From positions 72,703,561 through 72,767,560 of the forward strand of contig NC_088775.1 in NCBI RefSeq assembly GCF_954871325.1: a DNA stretch of 64,000 nucleotides, read 5' to 3'. The stretch comes from Gordionus sp. m RMFG-2023 (taxonomy: Eukaryota > Nematomorpha > Gordioida > Chordodea > Parachordodidae). Under the pieces are notes generated by a model. That model saw only the letters and a list, made by a program, of their open reading frames with translations, was not told the DNA's origin and did not search any database. The stretch's first letter is position 1, and each line of letters begins with the position of its first letter. Below are positions 44,735 through 55,049 of this stretch, piece by piece. Both the position numbers and the translations under genes were made by a program.

Positions 44735-46245
44735 ATAGTGATAAATGTCATAATCGTTATTTTTGAAATTTTTTGAGTTTTTTTAAAGCAAATAGATAAA
44801 AATATGTTGTAAATATGTTAAATTAATATTTCAGTGAAAGTGCACTATGGAAAAGTGACAATTGTCATAATCGTTATTTTTGTACTTTTTTTAATTTTTT
44901 TAAAGTAAAAGGGTAAAAATATGTTTTGTAAACATGTTAAATTAATATTTCAGTGAAAGTGCACTATGGAAAAGTGACAATTGTCATAATCGTTATTTTT
45001 GTACTTTTTTAAGTTTTTTTAAAGTAAATGGGTAAAAATATGTTTTGTAAACATGTTAAATTAATTAATATTTCAGTGAAAGTGTACTATAGAAAAGTGA
45101 CAACTGTCATAATCGTTATTTTTGAACTTTTTTAAGTTTTTTTAAAGTAAATTGGTAAAAATATGTTTTGTAAACATGTTAAATTAATATCTCAGTGAAA
45201 GTGTATTATAGAAAAGTGACAATTGTCATAATCGTTATTTTTGAACTTTTTTAAAAGTAATTGGGTAAAAATATGTTTTGAAAACATGTTAAATTAATAT
45301 TTCAGTGAAAGTGCACTATGGAAAAGTGACAATTGTCATAATCGTTATTTTTGAACTTTTTTTAGATTTTTTAAAGTAAATGGGTAAAAATATGTTTTGT
45401 AAACATATTAAATTAATATTTCAGTGAAAGTGTACTATGGAAAAGTAACAATTGTCATAATAGTTATTTTTAAACTTTTTTTAGATTTTTTAAAGTAAAT
45501 GGGTAAAAATATGTTTTGTAAACATATTAAATTAATATTTCAGTGAAAGTGCACTATGGAAAAGTGACAATTATCATAATCGTTATTTTTGAACTTTTTT
45601 GAGTTTTTTTAAAGTAAATGGGTAAAAATATGTTTTGTAAACCTGTTAAATTAATATTTCAGTGAAAGTGCACTATGGAAAAGTGACAATTGTCATAATC
45701 GTTATTTTTGAAATTTTTTTAGATTTTTTAAAGTAAATGGGTAAAAATATGTTTTGTAAACATATTAAATTAATACTTCAGTGAAAGTGTACTATGGAAA
45801 AGTGACAATTGTCATAATCGTAATTTTTAAACTTTTTTTAGATTTTTTAAAGTAAATGGGTAAAAATATGTTTTGTAAACATGTTAAATTAATATTTCAG
45901 TGAAAGTGTACTATGGAAAAGTGACAATTATCATAATCGTTATTTTTGAACTTTTTTGAATTTTTTTAAAGTAAATGGGTAAAAATATGTTTTGTAAACA
46001 TGTTAAATTAATATTTCAGTGAAAGTGCACTATGGAAAAGTGACAATTATCATAATTGTTATTTTCAACTTTTTTTAGATTTTTTAAAGTAAATGGGTAA
46101 AAATATGTTTTGTAAACATATTAAATTAATATTTCAGTGAAAGTGTACTATGGAAAAGTGACAATTGTCATAATCGTTATTTTTTAGCTTTTTTAAGTTT
46201 TTTTAAAGTAAATGGGTAAAAATAAGTTTTGTAAACATGTTAGAT
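44735..46245. repeat. left-arm inner array, ~120-bp units
   Basis: About thirteen units with GACAATTGTCATAATCGTTA, TAAAGTAAATGGGTAAAAAT, ATGTTTTGTAAACATGTTAA and CAGTGAAAGTGCACTATGG. Period 118-122 bp. Units are much more alike than in the outer array at 21640-23515. Confidence 0.9.
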
Positions 46246-47109
46246 TTGGTAAATTTTATTTAAAATAATATAGAATTTACTCCTATCAAATAACTAAAAG
46301 TGCGTATATGATGTAACAAAAATATAAAAAAATGAATAAAAATAATGACCTTATAAAATTTGTGAGAAATATTTTAAAAAAGATTATAAACCCGAGGAAA
46401 ATTTAAAACATAAATTGGCCAAGGCCTTCAAAGAGAGAGCCTAGCATAATTCAATAAAATATAGTAAAAAAAATTATCTACAGGCCTTCATTTTTCAAAA
46501 AAAACTTAGATAAACTTAGAATGTTTGGTGTATAATCTTAGTAATTGTTTAAAATAAATATAAATATGAGGGCTAACTTTGAAAATGCTAAAATTAATTT
46601 CGTAATTATATTCATTTTTGAAAAGCTATTTAATACTTTTATAGATTTAAATTTCAATAGTAGCTCTAACTTGTAATTTCAGATCGTTCACTAAAGTGAA
46701 TAAATATTTAAAATGTATTTACTCACAGAATTGAAATAAATAAGTCAAAGATATTATAATTAGTTGACATACAAATAACCGATGCAGGATTCTATATTTA
46801 AATATATTTCGTAGTTAACATTTTAGGAAAAAATAAATTAATCTTACAATTATTTTAATCTTATATTGGCCTACTATTATAAATTATATTAAAAAAAACA
46901 TTTCCGGATGTTATGAAGATTAAAGTTATTATCATTTAAAGTGATAAATATTTTATTAATAAAATCTTGAATTTAATCAAATCAAGGAATGACGATTTGC
47001 AGGAAAATATCTCATCATTAATTTTGAATATATAAATAAAAGCGAATTTAGGAATTTTATTGTTGATATTACTGTTAGTGACTTAAAAATATAAAACATA
47101 TCTAAACTG
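46246..47109. other. spacer at the centre of the giant foldback
   Basis: Unique AT-rich DNA of about 860 bp between two opposed arrays. No open frame of note and no similarity to the rest of the window that I can see. Confidence 0.6.
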
Positions 47110-49750
47110 AAATTTTAATTTAACATGTTTACAAAACATATTTGTACCCATTTACTTTAAAAAAAATTAAAAAAGTTCAAAAATAACGATTATGACAATT
47201 GTCACTTTTCCATAGTACACTTTCACTGAAATATTAATTTAACATGTATACAAAACATATTTTTACCGATTTACTTTAAAAAAAGTTCAAAAATAACGAG
47301 TATGACAATTGTCACTTTTCTATAATACCCTTTCACTGAAATATTAATTTAACATGTTTACAAAACATATTTTTACCCATTTACTTTAAAAAATCTCAAA
47401 AAAGTTCAAAAATAACGATTGTCACTTTTCCATAGTACACTTTCACTGAAATATTAATTTCACATGTATACAAAACATATTTTTAACTATTTACTTTAAA
47501 AAAACTTAAAAAAGTTAAAAAATAACGATTATGACAATTGCCATTTTCCCATAGTACACTTTCACTGAAATTTTAATTTAACATGTTTATAAAACATATT
47601 TTTAAAAATTTACTTTAAAAAAATTCAAAAAAGTTCAAAAATAACGATTAAGATAATTGCCACTTTTCCATAGTACACTTTCACTGAAATATTAATTTAA
47701 CATGTTTACAAAACATATTTTTACCCATTTACTTTAAAAAATCTAAAAAAAGTTTAAAAATTACGATTATGACAATTGTCACTTTTCCATAGTACACTTT
47801 CACTGTAATATTAATTTAATATGTTTACAAAACATATTTTTACCCATTTACTTTAAAAAATCTAAAAAAAGTTCAAAAATAACGATTATGACAATTGTCA
47901 CTTTTCCATAGTGCACTTTCACTTAAATATTAATTTAACAGGTTTACAAAACATATTTTTACCCATTTACTTTAAAAAAACTCAAAAAAGTTCAAAAATA
48001 ACGATTATGATAATTGTCACTTTTCCATAGTGCACTTTCACTGAAATATTAATTTAACATGTTTACAAAACATATTTTTACCCATTTACTTTAAAAAAAC
48101 TCAAAAAAGTTCAAAAATAACGATTATGACAATTGTCACTTTTCCATAGTACACTTTCACTGAAATATTAATTTAACATGTTTACAAAACATATTTTTAC
48201 CCATTTACTTTAAAAAATCTAAAAAAAGTTTAAAAATAACTATTATGACAATTGTCACTTTTCCATAGTACACTTTCATTGAAATATTAATTTAATATGT
48301 TTACAAAACATATTTTTACCCATTTACTTTAAAAAATCTAAAAAAAGTTCAAAAATAACGATTATGACAATTGTCACTTTTCCATAGTGCACTTTCACTG
48401 AAATATTAATTTAACATGTTTTCAAAACATATTTTTACCCAATTACTTTTAAAAAAGTTCAAAAATAACGATTATGACAATTGTCACTTTTCTATAATAC
48501 ACTTTCACTGAGATATTAATTTAACATGTTTACAAAACATATTTTTACCAATTTACTTTAAAAAAACTTAAAAAAGTTCAAAAATAACGATTATGACAGT
48601 TGTCACTTTTCTATAGTACACTTTCACTGAAATATTAATTTAACATGTTTACAAAACATATTTTTACCCATTTACTATAAAAAAACTTAAAAAAAGTACA
48701 AAAATAACGATTATGACAATTGTCACTTTTCCATAGTGCACTTTCACTGAAATATTAATTTAACATGTTTACAAAACATATTTTTACCCATTTACTTTAA
48801 AAAAAACTCAAAAAAGTTCAAAAATAACGATTATGACAATTGTCACTTTCTATGGCACATCTTCACTGAAATTTTAATTTAACATGTTTACAATATATAT
48901 TTTTACCTATTTACTTTAAAAAAATTCAAAAAGTTCAAAAATAACGATTATGACAATTGTCACTTTTTTATGGTATATCTTCATTGAAATTTTAATTTAA
49001 TATTTTTACAATATATATTTTTACCGATTTACTTTAAAAAAGTTCAAAAATAACGATTATGACAATTGTCACTTTTCTATGGTATATCTTCACTGAGATT
49101 TTAATTTTTTTACAATATATATTTTTATCGATTTACTTTAAAAAAATTCAAAAAAGTTCAAAAATAACGATTATGACAATTGTCACTTTCTATGGTACAT
49201 CTACACTGAGATTTTAATTTAACATATTTACAATATATATTTTTACCTATTTACTTTAAAAAAATTCAAAAAAGTTCATAACGATTATGACAATTGTCAC
49301 TTTCTATGGCACATCTTCACTGAAATTTTAATTTAACATGTTTACAATATATTTTTACCCATTTGCTTTAAAAAAATTCAAATAACTTTAAAAATAACGA
49401 TTATGACAATTGTCATAATGGTACATCTTCACTGAATTTTTAATTAAATCTATTTACAGCCTATATTTTTACTTAAAATTTCAAAAAACTTTAGAAATAA
49501 CGATTATGACAATTGTCACTTATCTAGGGGAAATCTTCACTGAAATTTTAATTTAACATATTTACAATCTATATTTTTACCCATTAGCGTCAAAAATAAA
49601 CTAATATGTTTTAAAATAGAGATTATGATATTTGTCATTTTTACAAAGGAACATCATCATTGATTTTATAATTTAACATATTTATAATATAATTATATTT
49701 TTACCCTTTTGTACCAAAAATTTCAAAAATGTTAAAAAATATCATGACAA
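47110..49750. repeat. right-arm array, inverse orientation, two subtypes
   Basis: About 22 units. 47110-48840 are the inner subtype (CCATAGTACACTTTCACTGA), the inverse of 44735-46245. 48840-49750 are the outer subtype (TGGTACATCTTCACTGAAAT), the inverse of 21840-23500. Every unit keeps TGACAATTGTCA or a one-base variant. Together with the left arm this makes a hairpin-capable structure of more than 1.5 kb per side. Confidence 0.9.
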
Positions 49751-50150
49751 TTGTCACATTAAAATATTATAAGACGATCATATAAAATAACATAAAAATT
49801 TAATATAGATATTTATTAATTATTTAAACTAGTTCTTTTAATATACTAAAAAAATAGATAATTTTACAAAAATCATAAAAATAAACCCATAAAAGATTTC
49901 AATTAAAAGATTAATAATTCACAAAAAAATTAATTAAAAAGATTTTAAATTCTTATCAATTCAAATTTTGCTTAAAATTTTTGCATGAAAACCACAAATT
50001 AATTGTAACAAAAATAATATTTTATACACCTATTCGAAATATTCGTCCTCTAGTCGACTTAAGTTTACGATTCAAGTGGAAAACTCATGTTCTCAACTCA
50101 AGTCGACTAATTCGACTAACGAGTCGGGTGAACTCGACTTTTTAACAAAC
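49751..50150. repeat. right terminal block of the giant foldback
   Basis: The AT-rich block (ACAAAAATCATAAAAATAAA, CATAAAAGATTTCAATTAAA) is the inverse of 21370-21640, followed by GTCGACTTAAG, CAAGTCGACTAATTCGACTA and ending TTTTTAACAAACTA, which corresponds inversely to TAGTGTTGTTAAACGACT at 20955. Confidence 0.7.
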
Positions 50151-50239
50151 TAGTCGGACCCGAAAAATTGGCTCAGGCGACTCAGGAGTTGGTTCGAGTC
50201 TAATTTTGAGCCAAAATTTATTTATATATAATAAATATC

Positions 50240-51433
50240 GGTAACTAACGGTATCTCGCAATGACATATATAATACCTAGACTGACGATTCATTCATTAA
50301 AATGCATTTTTAGGCGTCGCTAAAACAAATCAGCTGGACCGGCCATTTTGGTAACACATATAGTAATTATTCTCATGTTAAAAACTACTATTAAATTGAT
50401 AACTTGATGTCTTATTATTTCGATGATCCGGTAATTCTTTAATAAAGTTTGCATCAGATATAAAAATAAATTAGGCTCTCGTTTATAATTTTAATAATGA
50501 TTAGTGTAACCAAGATGGCGTCTCCACATGATTTGCATTGATGTACACTTTTAATGAATGAATCGTCAGTCTAGGTATTATATATGTCATTGGTATCTCG
50601 GGGAAATTTTTCATCTTTTTTTATAAATTTATTTTTTATTTATTTTTTATTTATTTTTAATTTATTTTTATTTATTGTTGTTATTTTTAATTATAGCTTT
50701 TTTAAAAGACCATAATTATAATATTATAATGGAATATCTTATTTTTACCGATATCATAAATTGTTATACAAGAACCATAGCTTTTTTAAAGACCACGAAC
50801 TTCTAGATAATCACACGTGTTGTAATAATAATAAGATAATGGAGAGAAATGCAGCATCTGATTGAAAATTTTAAGAAAAAAAATTATATATATAACTATA
50901 TTATCAGTGTTTATTCAAATAAATTGGTTATTTATCTAGAATTTGATTGAAAATTTCAAGAAAAAATCTTAATTCTCTAGTATATTATGATTATATTTTT
51001 TAAATATTTAGTATTTGATTTAAAATTTTAAATTAAATTGAAAATTTTTAGAATGAATCTTAAATAATTGAAAATTTCAAGAAAAAATATAAATTCTCTA
51101 GTATATTATGATTATATAGTTTTAGAAAATTTAAATTTTAAAAAAAAAATCTTAAATATCTAGTATTTGAAAAATTTTAAATGAATCTTAAATAATTGAA
51201 AATTTTAAGAATAAATCTTAAATAGAATCTTAAATAATTGAAAATTTCAAGAAAAAATCTTAATTCTCTAGTATATTATGAATATCTAGTTTTATCTATT
51301 TTTTTATTTATTAATAAAAAAAATAAATAAAAATAAAAAAAATTAATAAAAAAAAATAATAAAAAAAATATTTAAAAAAAACAATAAAAAAAATAATAAT
51401 ATCGAAAATTTCCCCGAGATACCGTTAGTTACC
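50240..51433. mobile_element. inverted-repeat element, probably Merlin-like, non-coding
   Basis: GGTAACTAACGGTATCTCGG (split by the MITE at 50259-50591) and inverse CCGAGATACCGTTAGTTACC at 51414-51433, then GGGGAAATTTT on both sides. The middle is made of AT-rich short repeats (AAAATTTCAAGAAAAAATCT, TCTAGTATATTATGA). The ends resemble those of 51467-52270, which has a transposase fragment. Confidence 0.6.
50259..50591. mobile_element. MITE with 9-bp target duplication (MULE-type?)
   Basis: Terminal AATGACATATATAATACCTA and its exact inverse continue for about 43 bp (AGACTGACGATTCATTCATT). The duplication GGTATCTCG (50250-50258, 50592-50600) is 9 bp, typical of Mutator-like elements. GC-richer interior (GCGTCGCTAAAACAAATCAG, AGATGGCGTCTCC). 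No coding. Confidence 0.85.
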
Positions 51434-51599
51434 AAAAAATGATATGCTGCTATTGTAATATTATTTTTACAGATTAAATCATGGGGAAATTTTTGGGGAA
51501 ATTTTCATATATTATTTTTTTTTTATTTATATTTTTTTAATATATTTTTTTTTTTTATTTAAATATATATTTTTATTTATTATTTTTTTTAAATTTAAA

Positions 51600-51800
51600 A
51601 AAAATCTTAAGTATATTTAAGAATTTAGAAAAAAAGAGTATATTCAGAATTTAGATTTAGAAAAAAAGAGTATATTTAAGAATTTAGAAAAAAAGAGTAT
51701 GTTTAAGAATTTAGAAAAAAAGAGTTTATTTAAGAATTTAGAAAAAAAAGTATATTTAAGAATTTAGAAAAACAGAGTATATTTAAGAATTTAATAAAAA
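51600..51800. repeat. short tandem repeat, ~24-bp units
   Basis: About eight copies of AAGAATTTAGAAAAAAAGAG TATATTT with small changes, on the left side of the Merlin-like element. Confidence 0.8.
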
Positions 51801-51877
51801 TAGGTATACTAAATAATTAATCAATTTATTTGAATAAACATAACATATATACAATGATAATATAGATATATATATTT

Positions 51878-52084
51878 TTAAGGAAAAACAAAAATAGTTC
51901 TATATGAATTTATATCATTTAAAAATTTAATTAATTTATTTATATTAGACATATTTTTAATATTACGGAAATAAGAATATTCACATAAATATAAATGAGA
52001 AAAAGATTTTTTTCCATTTCTTGGGATGCTTGCCTTAAGATCCCTCCATAAACGTTCAATACTCCACACGATATTTATTTATCA
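51878..52084 (-). pseudogene. ISXO2/IS1595-like (Merlin) transposase C-terminal fragment
   Basis: - strand frame: NIVWSIERLWRDLKASIPRN, then GKKSFSHLYLCEYSYFRN. This resembles the 'H.N.IE.LW..LK..IP......+L..YL.E+.+R' end of ISXO2-like DDE transposases (Merlin superfamily). Only the last catalytic Glu region is present. The frame opens before the annotated ATG at 52069. Assignment is from memory and moderate. Confidence 0.45.
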
Positions 52085-52279
52085 AAAAAAAAATCTAAAA
52101 ATACGCCAATTGAAAGAAAAAGGTAACATTCAAAAATTTCTACCAAAATCCAGACAAGCTAAAAAAAATAAATAAAAAATTTTTAAAAAACTAAATAAAA
52201 AAAAATATTAAAAAAAAATAATAAAAAAATAATAATATATGAAAATTTCCCCATGATTTAATCTGTTACCTTTTTGAAC

Positions 52280-52445
52280 ATATTTTGATAGATAATAATT
52301 TTAAATTTTCTTTGTAAATAAATCATTTTTGAGTAAATATTTTGAGAATTTTATTATAAATTTTAGGTGAAATCTTTTATAGTATTTTTCATCTTTGTAA
52401 AATTATCCATTTTTTGTATATTAATAAAAGAGGTGGTTTTTTCTA
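52280..52445. repeat. foldback arm block
   Basis: TCTTTGTAAATAAATCATTT, AGGTGAAATCTTTTATAGTA and ATAAAAGAGGTGGTTTTTTC match the inverse of 61880-62080. Related to 4620-4800 and 49800-50000. Confidence 0.7.
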
Positions 52446-52649
52446 AATAATTTTTTAAAAATTGAAGAAAGAAGAAGGACGTCCTCGGAGAAAAGGTATA
52501 TTATTTTATCTCTTTTATTTCTCTTTTTTAATCAACTATTTATAGATTTTTTACAAACTAAAATTAGAATATAATATTAAAAAGGTTAACATATAAAATA
52601 AAAGTATAATTAAAATAAAAATATAATTTGAATAAACAAAATTAAATGA

Positions 52650-54960
52650 ATGCACGATTTACGTGATACGTGATAAAAGCGTTTTCGCCCTCTGGTTGTG
52701 GATACAACAGAGCTATGCTAGGTTTTCCTCAAAAATCCATCAAACTGGGTTAATTAAGGGGAGAAAAATAAGGAACCCTTCACACGTTTGTGGGAAAGCC
52801 GCACGTACTTCTATGCGCAACAGTCCAAAAACTGTTGCTTAAACGTCTATAGGCTAATAAACAAAAAGAAATGGGCAAAACAAAAGCCTATACCCAAGAA
52901 CTGCAAAAATAATTTAATTACTTTAAGGGTGGGTGGTGGCTAATTTTAAGTTTAACATCTAATGTAAGCCTTGATAATTACTATCAATAATTGAGAATGT
53001 GTTCATATCAATTGAGATTAGAATTTATTCATGAAAATAAGAAAAAGCTAATGGGTTTACCGCAAATTGTTTAAATAGGTGAAAATTCCAGTGAATAGGC
53101 AAAAACTAGTCAGTAATAGGTTTATGACTATCCAGCAACGAACACCACACAACAAAGGTTTCCCTTTCTTTTTCCAGAGAAACAAAATCTCTATGAAGTG
53201 ATAGATAGATTATATAGCGAAAAAGGTCTTTGATAATGATAAAGATATGAGAGAAAGGAACTATGACGCAGAAATAGGAACCAGCACCGTAAGTTTTAGG
53301 AAATAGAAAAGGTAATTGTTGGCCAGGATTAACAAAAGGCATTATGGCTTGATTGTTATATGATAGTCTATCACCGGAAAGACTCTACCAACAAACATAA
53401 TTACAAACCTCGCCACCCCCTGTCGACTGGTTTCTCCATAAATGAAATAACAAGTGGTCAAAGACTAAGAAAAAACAAAGCTCCGGGGCTAGATAATATC
53501 AAAGCAAAAAACCAAAAATAGCACCTATAACAATATCTCGCTACCTGTTTGCCCTCTTTCAATAAAATATGGGAGAGCGGAACTACTGCAGTGCGATGGA
53601 ACAAATCCTACCTACTACCCAAAAAACTAAGACCACAGAAATTAAAGGGTTATTGAGCTATAGCCATCACATCCTGTAGCATGGAAAATTTTTTTGGTTA
53701 ACTCAAAAAACCACAAGCATATCACCTAAACCGAATCTCCCCCCCCCCCCAAAAAAAAAATACATAAGTATATACAGGCCAAGAAAAGAATATACTGGAA
53801 CCAAAAATTACTTCAGAAAAATAATCATGCAGAAAAAGTAAGTACAAACCCCCTTCTACTTTACATTTGTAAATTATAGCAGAGCTATTGATAATGTTAA
53901 CCATGCAGCTTCGTTGTCAGAAAAGGGAAGATCCCAACATCTTCCAGATCCAGAAAACCACTAATACATGTTTGGATGCTTCGAAATCAATGACGATGAA
54001 TATCTCCTACCTCCAAGGTAAAAAAGGAGTAAAACAAGGCTACTCTTGCCACTCCTAAATAAAAACAAAAGAGAAACACTGGGAACGACCAATGTATTAT
54101 ATGTAGACTCCAATTAAGATGTAATGTTTTGAAAAAGAAAAAAGTTAAAGACGTTAAATCTAGTTAACTAGCAATAATAAAGAAAAATAATGAAATGAAT
54201 AAAAAAAACAGTTTTCCTCCTTATTTTTCCCAAGAATACATGAAACCACTTCAAAAACTTATAGTTAGAACAGGGTAAATGTAGTCACAATGTACTTAGG
54301 AAACATACTTAATAATAAAAGTAGTTGCAAAGAAGAAGAAAAATAAGAATAGAAAGGAGAGTGGAAACTTTTAAACGTATATAAAAAGTATGGATAAGAG
54401 AGAAATCGGTATTTTCTAGACTGAGGGCACATCCACAATTCCTACATTAGTCTATGGAGGGGGGCGGACATGTTAGAGAGACCAAAGAAACTGGGGAAGA
54501 AAAAAATAAATAAAAAATAAAAGAAGAGAAAAGAAATAGATGACTATAAACAAATAAATGTCTCATAAACAAAAGAGGATACCTTCAACCTCAGAAACAT
54601 TTCGAACTCAAAAACTATGGAAAAATACAAAACATACCCAAAAATAAGTTAAAAAGAGCCAAAGATTAATTCTAGCCCACATAAGAAACGCAAATCACAA
54701 ACTATTTCTCAAATGCCATTAATATATCTTAACTCATATAATGGGAAAAGTATAGAAGTACAACAACACCTAAGACATTGTATATGTAATGTATGTAATT
54801 AAAAATATGGGACGGACTGATTTAAAGTAGTACATTAAGTCAATAAGATAAATAAAAGCTAATGTCAGTGAAGCAAGTAATTCACAGAAAAGGTGAAAGA
54901 CAAAGTCAGGAGGTAAATTGAGAAATGAAGAGATTAAATAACCTGAAATCCAGAAATAAA
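52650..54960 (+). pseudogene. decayed LINE, + strand
   Basis: Short pieces in different frames read LRKNKAPGLDNIKA, LFALFNKIWESGTTAVRWNK, SYLLPKKLRPQKLKGY, FVNYSRAIDNVNHA, SYLQGKKGVKQGYSC, in the order of an RT domain (LRNNKSPGLD..., LP.....P..YR.I.., FID..KAFD.VNH, G+KQG..LS). The upstream part (52700-52850) resembles the linker scrap at 2040-2257. It has very many stops and frame shifts, so it is older than the opposed LINE at 55050. Confidence 0.6.
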
Positions 54961-55049
54961 AAAATTTTTAAAAAATTAAAAAAAATAAAAATAAAAAAAT
55001 TATGAGAGGTTTGTAGTTCGATTTAATTTTTAGTAATTTCTTTATAAAT

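Larger units (their letters stand above)
20955..50150. mobile_element. giant satellite-armed foldback element (hAT-type ends), interrupted
   Basis: The left end is TAGTGTTGTTAAACGACTGA; the right end near 50140 is TCGACTTTTTAACAAACTA, an imperfect inverse. Going inward, both sides show: (1) GAGTC/GTCGA-rich terminal repeats (20955-21110; 50040-50150), (2) an AT-rich block (21111-21640; 49750-50040 inverse) also present in the 1.28-kb element at 3990, (3) arrays of a ~118-120-bp unit in opposite orientation. The outer unit subtype (GTGAAGATGTACCATAG) lies next to the ends and the inner subtype (GTGAAAGTGCACTATGG) next to the centre, in mirror order. 23516-44735 interrupts the left arm, so the uninterrupted element would be about 8 kb. 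No target duplication is preserved. Confidence 0.6.
51467..52270 (-). mobile_element. Merlin-like transposon remnant
   Basis: ACAGATTAAATCATGGGGAA at the left and inverse TTCCCCATGATTTAATCTGT plus TACC at the right. The right end inverted reads GGTAACAGATT, like the element at 50240. It contains a transposase fragment on the - strand and AT-rich repeated words (AAGAATTTAGAAAAAAAGAG, about eight copies at 51600-51800). Confidence 0.55.

Noticed and set aside
44735-49750. Array considered as a CRISPR-like or centromeric satellite
   Set aside because: Units are contiguous without spacers, the host is an animal, and the arrays sit symmetrically inside foldback ends, so a transposon origin explains them better.
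53106-53904. Two - strand frames of 60-78 residues
   Set aside because: They overlap the + strand LINE remnant and have no family resemblance.
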